From: Flavicella sp042091695
GTDB taxonomy: Bacteria; Bacteroidota; Bacteroidia; Flavobacteriales; Flavobacteriaceae
DNA length: 46,486 nt
Assembly: GCA_042091695.1 (NCBI GenBank)
Contig: JBELHA010000019.1
Coordinates: 1-46,486 of the forward strand
Direction: 5' to 3'
Shown here piece after piece: positions 23,601 through 32,664 of this stretch (positions are counted from its first letter, which is position 1; each line of letters begins with the position of its first letter). Under the pieces are notes generated by a model that did not search any database, had not been told where the DNA came from, and was given only the letters and a program-made list of their open reading frames with translations. A program made the position numbers and the translations under genes.

Positions 23601-26054
23601 TGCTGTGTTTTGAACAGTGTTGTCTGTGTAGGTAAAATCTTCTTCGGTCATTTTTACGAATTCCCTCACTGCGGTAGCTCCGTAAGAGTGTCCAGACCCT
23701 TCAGCTCTTTCTTTAAACAATCCTAACAATGGAATGTCCGCTTCTCCATGCACTTCTAGTGCTTTTCCATGCCATTCTGTGGCACTATCTGCTATTTGAG
23801 TGTAGGAAGAACCTCCAATAGGGGAGTGAACGTTCGGAAAAATAGCTTTTAAATACGGGTCTTTGGTGTCTAAGAAATTAGATTCAAAAAACTCTCCTCC
23901 GATATAGCTTTCAGCTGTACACAGTCCAAATTTACCCATGGTTTTCATCAAGGCCTTTTCAATGGCTTTTTGATAATAGTTGAGTTTCGAAAGGATTTCT
24001 TCCTTGTCTTGTGTCAATTCTAAAATTCTACTATATACTGTAATTGGGCATACTGCAGAAGCACCAAAACCTAAAATACAGGCAGTGTCGTGTGTGCTTA
24101 CTGCTTGTCCTGTTTCTGCAATGATACTCGTAAAAAAGCGCATTCCAGTTGCAATCAAGCGTTGGTTGACAGCAGATACCAATAAGATTACTGGAATTGC
24201 TGCTTTTTCCTTGCTGATATTTTTGTCAGTCAACACGATTACATCTGTTCCTGACTTTACCAATGTTTCTACTTCATCACAAACACTGTTAACAGCTGCT
24301 TTGATGATTTCGTGATTTTTGTCAATGTCATTCGTGTCAATCGCATACAGTCCATCTACAGTAGCCACTTTAAGTGCTGTACTGTTGTGGATTTGAAGTA
24401 GTTGTTGTGGTTGCAAGATAGGAGACGCTATGACGAGTTGCTTGGTAGTTCCGTCACTGAAATTAGGTTTTCTTCCCAATACAACACGAAGCGTCATACC
24501 GTCAGCCTCACGGATACTGTCCAAAGGAGGGTTGGTTACTTGTGCAAATCTTTGTGAAAAATAACGTGACATTCCCCCTTCATGCGGTTCCAATGCATTT
24601 GGAGCTACTCCAAATCCCATGGCAGAAATTTTTTCTTTACCGTCTTGAAGCATTGGGTCCAAAAAGAATTTAAAACTCTCTTGGTTCATCGAGTAGGCAA
24701 CGTGTCTTGCAGATGTACCTATGTTTTGTGGTATTGAATAGTCAAAAACATCTTCAGAAGGTAAGTCTTTTAGCGCGATTACAGATTGCTGTAACAAGCC
24801 TGTGTAGTCCTTTTTCTCAGATAATTTTGTGAGGATATTTTTAGAGGTCAAGAGTTGTTTTTTCTCATGGTCGTAGACCACCATACCACCGGCATCTATT
24901 CGCCCTCTATCTAGAACGTTTTCAGGTTTGAAATCAATCTGACCTGCTTCACTCATGACGGCATAATAGTCATGTGTTTCGATAGTTCTCAAAGGTCTTA
25001 AACCGAGTCTGTCAAGTCTTGCTCCGATTTTTTTACCGTCAAAAAAAATCAAGGCTGCAGGCCCATCATTTTTTTCTTCGTAGAGTGAAAAGTAGGAGAG
25101 CATGTCTCTTACATCACCTTTGTATTTGTTGTCATTTTCCCAAGCAGGTGGCATCATTGCCAATACAGCTTCCACGATGTCCATCTTGTCCTCGTTGATA
25201 CGACGGGCCAATGTTTGGTCCAAACGAGCAGAGTCTGATTGTCCTTCTGGAAATAATACAGTTTTGTTTTTTGATTTCGCGATGGCATCCTCGCTCAATC
25301 TATTTTTCTTATCGGTATTCAGCTCTCCGTTGTGTGCCATTCTTCTAAAAGGTTGTGCAAACATTGGGTTAGGAGCTGTGTTTGTAGAGAACCTAGTGTG
25401 AAAAAATAGTGAGTGTACTTTGTGCTCAGGATTAGTTAGATCTTTGAAATAAGGAAATACTTCAAAACTATTCAAACGTCCCTTGTATACTTGAGTTTCA
25501 GAACTCATAGAAAGAGGATACAGTCCCTTTAATTCAGGCTTTGTAAAAGCTGGTTTTTCTATGTCGAGTAAGGCTTTGTTAATGACTGTGTCGAATTGTT
25601 CTTGGTTTTCAATACCAAAAGGTCTTCCAAAAACAACTTGACGAATCGCGAGTTGTGCTTTTTGAGAGGCTTCGTTTACAGCTTCTTTGTTAACTTCAAC
25701 ATCTCTCCATAAAAGCACAGGAATAGTATGCTTACGGAAAATTTCTTTGATCAGTTTTTCAGCATTTTTATGCTCTGAAGTATCTATAGGGTAGAAAAAA
25801 TTGGCAACCCCAAATTCACCCTTATTAAGTGTTGGGTTTCCTGTTAAGATTCGGTAGAAATTTTCTGAAATATCAAAATTTACTCCGGCACCATCACCAA
25901 TTCCTTCGGCACTCATACCTCCTCTGTGTGGTATTTTACACAAAGCTTGGTGAGTGAGTTGAAGTATTTCGTGTGTTTGTTCAGAAGATTTATTTGTTAT
26001 AAAACCTACTCCACAGTTGGAGTAATCTAAATCTGGATTGTATAGTTGTCTCAT
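20643..26054 (-). CDS. Atypical long glutamate synthase large subunit-like protein
   Basis: About 1803 residues, some 300 longer than canonical GltB. All GltB domains are visible: an N-terminal class II glutaminase with its cysteine in DYSNCGVGF, a central domain, an FMN/synthase domain (SGEGGEQSYR, AQGAKPGEGGQLPSKKV, SPPPHHDTYSIEDLAQLI) and a C-terminal GXGXG beta-helix. The 3Fe-4S cysteines are C-x5-C-x3-C (1242, 1248, 1252 counted from the GTG), one residue shorter than the C-x5-C-x4-C of the neighbouring canonical GltB. Extra sequence sits before the FMN domain (about 110 residues) and at the C-terminus (about 190). A -7-like TATTTTTG at 26099-26106 favours the ATG at 26054 over a GTG at 26084. 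It has no GltD partner of its own; a diflavin reductase follows. Confidence 0.88.
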   Translation of the reverse strand: MRQLYNPDLDYSNCGVGFITNKSSEQTHEILQLTHQALCKIPHRGGMSAEGIGDGAGVNFDISENFYRILTGNPTLNKGEFGVANFFYPIDTSEHKNAEKLIKEIFRKHTIPVLLWRDVEVNKEAVNEASQKAQLAIRQVVFGRPFGIENQEQFDTVINKALLDIEKPAFTKPELKGLYPLSMSSETQVYKGRLNSFEVFPYFKDLTNPEHKVHSLFFHTRFSTNTAPNPMFAQPFRRMAHNGELNTDKKNRLSEDAIAKSKNKTVLFPEGQSDSARLDQTLARRINEDKMDIVEAVLAMMPPAWENDNKYKGDVRDMLSYFSLYEEKNDGPAALIFFDGKKIGARLDRLGLRPLRTIETHDYYAVMSEAGQIDFKPENVLDRGRIDAGGMVVYDHEKKQLLTSKNILTKLSEKKDYTGLLQQSVIALKDLPSEDVFDYSIPQNIGTSARHVAYSMNQESFKFFLDPMLQDGKEKISAMGFGVAPNALEPHEGGMSRYFSQRFAQVTNPPLDSIREADGMTLRVVLGRKPNFSDGTTKQLVIASPILQPQQLLQIHNSTALKVATVDGLYAIDTNDIDKNHEIIKAAVNSVCDEVETLVKSGTDVIVLTDKNISKEKAAIPVILLVSAVNQRLIATGMRFFTSIIAETGQAVSTHDTACILGFGASAVCPITVYSRILELTQDKEEILSKLNYYQKAIEKALMKTMGKFGLCTAESYIGGEFFESNFLDTKDPYLKAIFPNVHSPIGGSSYTQIADSATEWHGKALEVHGEADIPLLGLFKERAEGSGHSYGATAVREFVKMTEEDFTYTDNTVQNTAISEELTPNDPGFKLLGLEKRSPEQLDKHIITAAYRNFVKEVYKERDSRPSAIRDVLELPFDAVKATSKEDFALLLDKYSTVGNISISVQGLLIDKTENTYSISLENEAYSPLAHALHEKFGSEVDAKIKNNTLQVLASGKAVKFLELLHTENKAISIDKVEPAHKITATFSSGAMSHGALVAKAHQAVAHGANIAGALSNSGEGGEQSYRYNSIKASKIKQFASGRFGVWAGYVADPSLEEIEIKIAQGAKPGEGGQLPSKKVNVEIAAARSGTPGVELVSPPPHHDTYSIEDLAQLIHDAKCARVKVIVKLVSSEGIGTIAVGVAKAGADVINIAGNTGGTGAAQVTSLKNAGRIAEIGISEVHQALSENGLRDKVVLRCSNAHQTGLDVVKSAIMGGDSFEFGTTALMMLKCVMAKNCNVKCPAGLTTNPELYEGDPRALAQYFINLGHEVREILATIGYTSLAELRGKTHVLNLINHKAMVGQLDMSGLLREVAVVKIENPVYLEANFDPDDSYLPHLHDFIDSKKERIEIQGPRLNNNNKTTGGQFSVDIERILNYKLTTTQITEHPSIRVLNNGRKVLSEDSITIRTENSAGQSFGAFNNSGVTLEHTGTCNDGVGKACTGGVIVVKNPGFSGKVYSEKLENNVLVGNFALFGATGGELFVHGQGGDRFGVRNSGAVAVVEGVGDFCCEYMTNGTIVNIGGYGKGFGNGMSGGNAYQYDTTGAIIANCAQDSIDMHPITEATTLAKGHEEALLIHLKKHFERTGSKKAKEFIEHWEENRNYFYFAVPKSLKQHHIGENIVKAVSRKQMLEELSVAVAKKQATLLHTAYEENVNLFDGKTPTFGEVDSTLVSKYVIVAGVWKRATENAIKTGETNIEKTARKLVMTQDKKFMDSLYKDLKEALVDFSDEALAYLLANKRVEDYKEANLNREVADTNALGTFVWILDCDRTNKKHLENYNSLEEEIATHYLTVFINTLATAE

Positions 26055-26084
26055 ATAGTACTCAGCATTATTCAATTTTTTCAC

Positions 26085-26408
26085 TAAAATGGAAAATGCA
26101 AAAATACAGAAAGATTTATGTTAATTAATGGACTTTAAAATTATTATGAATATCATTAATATCACTCTTTAGAATGATTAAATTCTAAATTTTACGATAA
26201 ATATTGTCAAATTAACATAAGAAGCACTGAATGAAAAAGAATCAGGGTAATATAGTTTATATTTGAGTTAAAAATTTACATTTTTAAAATACAATACCTC
26301 GAAATATATATAACTATTCCTTCTTTTAGGTTCAATAATCATTCGGTTTATTTAAATAGCGCGCGTTTAAGAACGCGCGCTATTGTTGATTTAAGTTTGG
26401 TGTGTTGG
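26085..26408. other. Intergenic region between gltD and the gltB-like gene
   Basis: These 324 AT-rich bases hold the gltB-like promoter (-7 TATTTTTG on the minus strand at 26099-26106, -33 unclear) near one end and the gltD hairpin near the other. I see no gene or RNA in the middle. Confidence 0.5.
26355..26384 (-). terminator. Strong hairpin after gltD
   Basis: A 13-base perfect stem made of alternating GC (26355-26367 with 26372-26384) and a 4-base loop, unusually GC-rich for this genome. The minus-strand 3' side reads TTTAAATAAA, without a pure T tract, but the stem is strong enough to serve as a terminator or 3'-end stabiliser for gltBD. Confidence 0.65.
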
Positions 26409-27878
26409 TTAATCGTTGATAGTCACCAAGTCACCATCTGTATTTTTTGTAGGAAGGTCTGATTTTCCCATCAGAAAAATGTCAACCCTTCTTGCGGCTT
26501 CTCTACCCTCTGATATAGCCCAAACAATCAAAGATTGTCCTCTACGCATGTCTCCTGCGGTGAATATATTTGGAATATTTGTTTGGTACTTTCCATAAGC
26601 AGCTTTGTAGTTAGAACGTGCATCTGTTTCAATTCCTAATTGTTGTGCAAGTGATTTTTCAGGTCCTGTAAATCCTAATGCCAAAAGGGCTAATTCACAA
26701 GGCCATATTTTTTCAGTTCCTTCAATTTCTATCAATTGTGGTCGTTGTCCAGGTATCATTTTCCATTCTACATTCACAGTTTTTAAAGCTGTAAGTTTAC
26801 CTTTGCTATCTTTTATGAATTCTTTGGTGTTGATCAACCAATTTCGTTCACAACCTTCTTTGTGAGAAGAGGATGTCTTCATTTGCAAAGGCCAATAAGG
26901 CCATGGAGTTGATGCAGATCTTTGACCAGGAGGTTTTGGCATGATTTCAAAGTTAGTAACAGAGTTAGCTCCTTGTCTATTTGAAGTACCGACACAGTCT
27001 GATCCTGTATCACCACCCCCAATTACAATCACATTTTTTCCTGTTGCTAGCACTTGGTCTTTTACTTTTTCTCCAAAAACCACCTTTGTCTGTTGTGTAA
27101 GGAAATCCATAGCTTGGACAACACCATCTGCATCAATTCCTGGTGTAGGTAGGCTTCTTCTTTCAGTAGCACCACCACATAATACAACGGCGTCAAATGC
27201 TTTTAGGTCTTCAACTTTGTAGTTGACTCCCACATTAACGTTTACTTTAAATACGATACCCTCTGCTTCTAAGATTGCAACACGACGATCGATGATTCCC
27301 TTTTCCATTTTAAAGTTCGGGATTCCATAGCGCAATAGTCCACCGATAGCGTTATCTCTTTCAAAAACAGTCACAGTATGTCCAGCTCTATTGAGTTGTT
27401 GTGCAGTAGCAAGACCAGCCGGTCCTGAACCTATTACAGCAATGGTCTTTCCTGTTCTAGTTTTTGGAGGTTGTGGTTTGATCCATCCCTCTTTAAAAGC
27501 ACGTTCTACAATATTCTTTTCTATATTTTCAATGGAAATTGGTTCCTCGATAAGTCCTAGAACACATGCTTTCTCACAAGGCGCAGGACACAAACGTCCC
27601 GTAAATTCAGGAAAGTTGTTTGTTGAATGTAAAATCCAAGATGCTTTTTGCCATTCTTCTTGGTGTACCATATGGTTGAAATCAGGGATTAGATTTCCCA
27701 ATGGGCAACCGCTATGGCAAAAAGGTATTCCACAATCCATGCATCGTGAACCTTGCTCTTTAAGTTCTGTTTCGTTCAATGGTACTGTAAACTCCTTATA
27801 GTTGTTTACGCGCTTCTCTACAGAAGTGTATTGTTCGTCTTTTCTTTCGAATTCTTTAAAACCTGTTACTTTTCCCAT
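26409..27878 (-). CDS. gltD: Glutamate synthase small subunit
   Basis: The 489-residue NADPH-oxidising subunit of glutamate synthase. N-terminal cysteines for the 4Fe-4S clusters are seen in SRCMDCGIPFCHSGCPLGNLIPD and GRLCPAPCEKACV. An FAD-binding motif (IAVIGSGPAGLATAQQLNRAGH) and an NADPH motif (NVIVIGGGDTGSDC) follow, and the C-terminal TAGDMRRGQSLIVWAISEGREAA completes the FAD site. It passes electrons to the 3Fe-4S cluster of GltB. It starts 4 bases after the gltB stop and is clearly co-transcribed. Confidence 0.97.
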   Translation of the reverse strand: MGKVTGFKEFERKDEQYTSVEKRVNNYKEFTVPLNETELKEQGSRCMDCGIPFCHSGCPLGNLIPDFNHMVHQEEWQKASWILHSTNNFPEFTGRLCPAPCEKACVLGLIEEPISIENIEKNIVERAFKEGWIKPQPPKTRTGKTIAVIGSGPAGLATAQQLNRAGHTVTVFERDNAIGGLLRYGIPNFKMEKGIIDRRVAILEAEGIVFKVNVNVGVNYKVEDLKAFDAVVLCGGATERRSLPTPGIDADGVVQAMDFLTQQTKVVFGEKVKDQVLATGKNVIVIGGGDTGSDCVGTSNRQGANSVTNFEIMPKPPGQRSASTPWPYWPLQMKTSSSHKEGCERNWLINTKEFIKDSKGKLTALKTVNVEWKMIPGQRPQLIEIEGTEKIWPCELALLALGFTGPEKSLAQQLGIETDARSNYKAAYGKYQTNIPNIFTAGDMRRGQSLIVWAISEGREAARRVDIFLMGKSDLPTKNTDGDLVTIND

Positions 27879-27882
27879 GATG

Positions 27883-30800
27883 CTATGCTATTGTTAGTTC
27901 TTCAACCATTATTTCTCCTTTTGCCAAACGTGCCAGTGCTTTTTTGTATTCTGTTGGCATTATTCTGACGAAATCCTTCACATTGTCTTTCCAATTTGAA
28001 AGTATTTCTTTCCCTCTGTTACTTTCGGTATACAGTACATGTTTTTCAATCATTGCTTTTAAGTCAGCAGCGTGTTCTTCTGTGATTTCCTCGAATTCAA
28101 TGGTTTCTTCATTACACAATCCGTTTGTGAATTTGTTTTCAGGGTCATAAATATATGCGATTCCACCGCTCATCCCTGCAGCAAAATTTCTTCCTGTTGC
28201 ACCAAGAACAACTATTTTACCACCTGTCATGTATTCACAACAGTGATCTCCCACACCCTCAACAACTGCTATAGCTCCTGAATTACGAACAGCAAAGCGT
28301 TCTCCTGCAATTCCATTGATGTAAGCTTCACCTTCCACAGCGCCAAAGAGACAAACATTACCAACAATGATATTGTCTTCTGCGATAAAGTCAGCCTCAG
28401 CTGGTTTTTTGACGATTAGTTTTGCTCCTGACAAACCTTTACCAAGGTAGTCATTGGTGTTTCCGTCAACTATAAAAGTCAATCCATGTGCACCAAATGC
28501 TCCTAGACTTTGACCTGCAGAACCTGTAAAGTTGATATTTAATGTGTCTTCAGGTAATCCTAGATGTCCGTAAATTTTAGAAATTTCATTACTCACAATA
28601 GCTCCTACAGATCGGTCTGTATTAATAATTGGGTAATTTAATGTCATTTGTTCTTTTCTGTAAAGTGCACGGTGTGAATCTTTCAGTATTTGAAAATCAA
28701 TCACATTTTCTAAGCCGTGATTTTGAGTTTCTGTATTGCGAACAGGCATTTCACTGTACTGGGCAGGTCTATGAAGTATTGCTGACAAGTCTAATCCTTT
28801 TGCCTTGTAGTGTGTAATGGCTTTGTTGGCGTTGATTTTATGTGTTTGCCCTACCATTTCTTCTAGTGTTCTAAAACCGAGTTCTGCCATGATGCCTCTT
28901 AATTCTTCTGCGATATAGTAGAAGAAATTGATGACGTGTTCTGGTGTACCTTTAAAGTTTGCACGAAGTTTCTTGTCTTGCGTTGCGATTCCTACAGGAC
29001 AGGTGTTCAAATGGCACTTACGCATCATAATACATCCTGAGGCTACTAGTGGTGCGGTTGCAAATCCAAATTCTTCTGCTCCCAACAAGGCTGCAATAGC
29101 AACATCACGACCTGTTTTAAGCTGCCCGTCACATTCAACCACAATTCTACTTCTCAAATTATTGAGTACTAGAGTTTGTTGTGCTTCTGCAAGTCCTAGT
29201 TCCCATGGTAAACCTGCGTGTTTTAAAGAAGTCAACGGAGAGGCTCCTGTACCTCCATCATATCCTGAGATCAATACAACGTCTGCTTTTGCTTTTGAAA
29301 CTCCTGCAGCAATAGTTCCTACACCAACTTCTGATACCAATTTTACATTGATCCTCGCTTCTCGGTTGGCGTTTTTAAGGTCGTAAATTAGTTGTGCTAA
29401 ATCTTCAATTGAATAAATGTCGTGATGGGGTGGTGGTGAAATCAATCCTACAAACGGTGTTGAGTTCCTTGCAGATGCAATCCATGGCAGTACTTTTTCG
29501 CCAGGGAGTTGTCCACCTTCTCCTGGTTTAGCCCCTTGGGCCATTTTTATTTGTATTTCTTTTGCACTTGAAAGGTAGTGAGATGTTACTCCAAATCTAC
29601 CAGAAGCAACCTGTTTGATCGCAGAGTTTCTGCTATCTCCATTAACACTCGGTTGGAAACGTTTTCTGTCTTCTCCTCCTTCACCAGAGTTGGATTTACC
29701 ACCAATTCTGTTCATTGCGATGGCTAAGTTTTCGTGTGCCTCTCTTGAAATAGAGCCATAAGACATAGCTCCAGTTTTAAAGCGCTTTACAATATCTGTC
29801 CAAGGTTCTACTTCTTCCAATGGTATTGGATCTAAGTTGTCAAATTCAAACAATCCTCTGATCGTCATTAGATTTTCTGATTGTTCGTTGATGGTTTTTG
29901 CATACGTGTCATAACTTTTTTGATCACTCAAACGAACTGCCTGTTGTAATTTTGCAACGGTAGTAGGATTGAACATATGTCTTTCACCATTACGTCTCCA
30001 TCGGTAGTCTCCTCCGATGTTCAAGCCTAAACGGTTTTTTATCAAAGTATCTGGATAGGCGTATTTGTATCTTTCTGTGATTTCTTTTTCGATTTCATAC
30101 AGTCCAATTCCTTCAATTCTTGAAGCAGTGTAAGGGAAGTACTTCTCGACAAATTGAGAATTGAAACCGACAATTTCAAATATTTGAGAACCTCTGTAAG
30201 AGTGTAAGGTTGAGATTCCTATCTTGTTCATTACTTTTAAAATACCTTTTCCAATCGCCTTGTTAAAGTTTTTAACGGCTTGCTCTTCGTTCATATCAGT
30301 AATGAATCCCTCCTGTACTTGTTTGCGAATGATTTCATTTACCATATATGGGTTTATGGCACTAGCGCCATAGCCAAATAAGGTTGCAAAATGATGTGGT
30401 TCACGTGGCTCTGCAGACTCAATAATAATGTCAAAGTAAGAGCGTTTTCTCAAACGGTTCATTTGATGATTCACATAAGAACATGCCAAAAGCGATGGGA
30501 TAGGAGCGAATTCTTTGTTGACGCCTCTATCAGATAGAATAATGATATTAGTTTTTCTATCGAGTGCTTTAGTTATTTTAACAATGATGTTTTCCAATGC
30601 GTCTTCTAATCCATTAAGACCTTTTGCTTTTGGATAGAGTATCTCAATAGTTTCAGTCTTAAAATCTCCGACACTTATGTTTCTAATTTTTTCTAAGTCA
30701 TTGTTAGATATAACAGGATTCTGAATTCTCAATTTCTTGCATTGTCGTTCAGTAATACTGAAAATATTTCTGTCTTTACCAAGTGCCAAGCTAATGTCAG

Positions 30801-32397
30801 TAACTATTTCTTCACGAATACCATCTAATGGTGGGTTGGTTACTTGCGCAAACAATTGTTTGAAATAATTAGAGATAAGTTGGGGCCTGTCTGATAATAC
30901 TGCCAAAGGAGTATCAATTCCCATAGATCCTAATGCTTCTTTACCAACAATAGCCATTGGAGTGATTACTTCTTGAATGTCTTCAATAGTGTAATTAAAC
31001 AAACGAGATCTTGTTTGTATATCAGTAGGTTCAATAGGGCAAGACTCTTTTGTGTCTGGTACGTCTTTCAGGTATATTCTAGTTTCGTCAAGCCATTGTT
31101 TGTAGGGTCTTTCAGAAACAATTTTTGATTTTATTTCTTCGTCATTAATGATACGTCCTTCATTCATATCAACCAAGAACATCTTTCCTGGTTCTAAACG
31201 TCCATGGATTTCAACATCTTTAGGATCTACATGTACCACTCCAATTTCTGATGCCATGATAAGTTTTCCGCTTTTTGTAACGGTATATCTTGAAGGTCTC
31301 AGTCCGTTTCTGTCTAATAGTGCACCTATATAATCTCCATCAGTAAAAGGAACAGATGCTGGACCATCCCATGGTTCCATTAGGCAAGCGTTGTATTCGT
31401 AGAAAGCCTTTCTGTCTTCCGACATGGTTTCATGTTTTTCCCATGCCTCGGGGATCATCATCATCATAACTTCTGGCAATGATCTTCCTGTATGTGTCAA
31501 TAGCTCAACAACCATATCCATTGAGGCAGAGTCTGACTTTCCAGGAAGTATAATAGGGAACAATTTTTCTATTTGTGGTCCAAAAACATCACTTTTCATA
31601 ATTTCTTCACGAACACGCATACGACTCACGTTACCGCGAAGTGTATTGATTTCTCCATTCTGACACATGTATCGGAAAGGTTGAGCGAGTTCCCATGCAG
31701 GCATGGTGTTGGTAGAAAATCGTTGGTGTACCAAAGCCAGTCTAGTCAAGAAGTCAGGCTCCATAAGGTCTTTGTAGTAAGGACCGATGTCTTCTGGCAT
31801 GATAATACCTTTGTATATCAATGTTGTGTTGGATAGACTAGGTAGGTAAAAATAAGAACTTTCAGACATTTTTGAATTGCTGATAGCGTGCTCTGTAATT
31901 TTACGGGCAGCATACAATTTTGCTTTGAAGGTTGCTTCGTCAGTATCGTCTGGTTTTCCAATAAAAATCTGTTCAATGTTTGGTTCAGATGCCAAAGCAA
32001 TATCACCAAGTTGAGAAGAATCAACAGGTACATCTCTCCAGCCTAGGATTTCTAGATTTTGTGCGTTTATTTCTTTTTCAAAAGTTTGTTTACAAAAGTT
32101 GTATTGGTTTTTATTTTTAGGTAAGAAAACCATCCCTACTGCATAGTTTCTCTGCATCGGAAGTTCAAACTCACAGACACGTTTGAAGTAGTCGTGTGGT
32201 ATATCTATCAATAGACCTGCTCCATCTCCAGTTTTTCCATCGGAACTAACACCTCCTCTATGCTCAAGTTTTACTAGTATTTCTAGAGCATCGTGAATGA
32301 TTTGGTTGGTTTTTTCACCTTTTAGATTACAAATAAATCCTGCACCGCAATTTTCGTGTTCAAATTCTTTTGAATAAAGTCCTTTTTTTTCTGTCAT
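27883..32397 (-). CDS. gltB: Glutamate synthase large subunit
   Basis: The canonical 1504-residue alpha subunit, which makes glutamate from glutamine and 2-oxoglutarate. The class II glutaminase cysteine is C17 (HENCGAGF). The FMN domain shows SGEGGEDRKRF, AQGAKPGEGGQLPGEKV and SPPPHHDIYSIEDLAQLI. The 3Fe-4S cysteines are C1122, C1128 and C1133 (CIMMRKCHLNTCPVG). The GXGXG domain is complete. With gltD immediately downstream it forms the standard NADPH enzyme for ammonium assimilation, next to amt and PII genes. Confidence 0.97.
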   Translation of the reverse strand: MTEKKGLYSKEFEHENCGAGFICNLKGEKTNQIIHDALEILVKLEHRGGVSSDGKTGDGAGLLIDIPHDYFKRVCEFELPMQRNYAVGMVFLPKNKNQYNFCKQTFEKEINAQNLEILGWRDVPVDSSQLGDIALASEPNIEQIFIGKPDDTDEATFKAKLYAARKITEHAISNSKMSESSYFYLPSLSNTTLIYKGIIMPEDIGPYYKDLMEPDFLTRLALVHQRFSTNTMPAWELAQPFRYMCQNGEINTLRGNVSRMRVREEIMKSDVFGPQIEKLFPIILPGKSDSASMDMVVELLTHTGRSLPEVMMMMIPEAWEKHETMSEDRKAFYEYNACLMEPWDGPASVPFTDGDYIGALLDRNGLRPSRYTVTKSGKLIMASEIGVVHVDPKDVEIHGRLEPGKMFLVDMNEGRIINDEEIKSKIVSERPYKQWLDETRIYLKDVPDTKESCPIEPTDIQTRSRLFNYTIEDIQEVITPMAIVGKEALGSMGIDTPLAVLSDRPQLISNYFKQLFAQVTNPPLDGIREEIVTDISLALGKDRNIFSITERQCKKLRIQNPVISNNDLEKIRNISVGDFKTETIEILYPKAKGLNGLEDALENIIVKITKALDRKTNIIILSDRGVNKEFAPIPSLLACSYVNHQMNRLRKRSYFDIIIESAEPREPHHFATLFGYGASAINPYMVNEIIRKQVQEGFITDMNEEQAVKNFNKAIGKGILKVMNKIGISTLHSYRGSQIFEIVGFNSQFVEKYFPYTASRIEGIGLYEIEKEITERYKYAYPDTLIKNRLGLNIGGDYRWRRNGERHMFNPTTVAKLQQAVRLSDQKSYDTYAKTINEQSENLMTIRGLFEFDNLDPIPLEEVEPWTDIVKRFKTGAMSYGSISREAHENLAIAMNRIGGKSNSGEGGEDRKRFQPSVNGDSRNSAIKQVASGRFGVTSHYLSSAKEIQIKMAQGAKPGEGGQLPGEKVLPWIASARNSTPFVGLISPPPHHDIYSIEDLAQLIYDLKNANREARINVKLVSEVGVGTIAAGVSKAKADVVLISGYDGGTGASPLTSLKHAGLPWELGLAEAQQTLVLNNLRSRIVVECDGQLKTGRDVAIAALLGAEEFGFATAPLVASGCIMMRKCHLNTCPVGIATQDKKLRANFKGTPEHVINFFYYIAEELRGIMAELGFRTLEEMVGQTHKINANKAITHYKAKGLDLSAILHRPAQYSEMPVRNTETQNHGLENVIDFQILKDSHRALYRKEQMTLNYPIINTDRSVGAIVSNEISKIYGHLGLPEDTLNINFTGSAGQSLGAFGAHGLTFIVDGNTNDYLGKGLSGAKLIVKKPAEADFIAEDNIIVGNVCLFGAVEGEAYINGIAGERFAVRNSGAIAVVEGVGDHCCEYMTGGKIVVLGATGRNFAAGMSGGIAYIYDPENKFTNGLCNEETIEFEEITEEHAADLKAMIEKHVLYTESNRGKEILSNWKDNVKDFVRIMPTEYKKALARLAKGEIMVEELTIA

Positions 32398-32496
32398 AAC
32401 GCTGTTAATAAGATGTAAAATTACGGATTTTTCAAGATAAATGCCAATTCTATACTTAGGAAGGGGTAATTATAATTTTAATTTTCATTTATAACA

Positions 32497-32521
32497 ATTA
32501 AACATATTAAACATTGTTTAA
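32497..32521. repeat. Tandem 9-mer and dyad upstream of gltB
   Basis: ATTAAACAT occurs twice in tandem (32497-32514). The second copy also forms the perfect dyad TTAAACA-T-TGTTTAA (32507-32521). It lies about 110 bases upstream of the gltB start and could be an activator or repressor site. Confidence 0.35.
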
Positions 32522-32599
32522 AGTGTAATTATTGCTGTTATAATTGACTGTATGCTATTAATGATGCTACTGATTGTGTAGTTTATAATTCTTCTAAAT

Positions 32600-32635
32600 A
32601 AAAAAAGGCCTTATAGCGTTGTGCTATAAGGCCTT
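32600..32635 (-). terminator. Terminator after the first ammonium transporter
   Basis: A 13-base perfect stem, AAGGCCTTATAGC (32605-32617) with its complement (32623-32635), encloses a 5-base loop. On the minus strand it runs into a T-rich tract. Confidence 0.9.
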
Positions 32636-32664
32636 AATTAAAATATAGGTAGTGAAAATACTAT

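Noticed and set aside
26355..26384. GC-rich palindrome as a mobile-element end or replication terminus
   Set aside because: It is a single copy at the 3' end of gltD in the expected position of a terminator, with no transposase or partner repeat.
20643..32397. Long open frames on the plus strand opposite the glutamate synthase genes
   Set aside because: They are antisense shadows of well-supported genes and show no family motifs.
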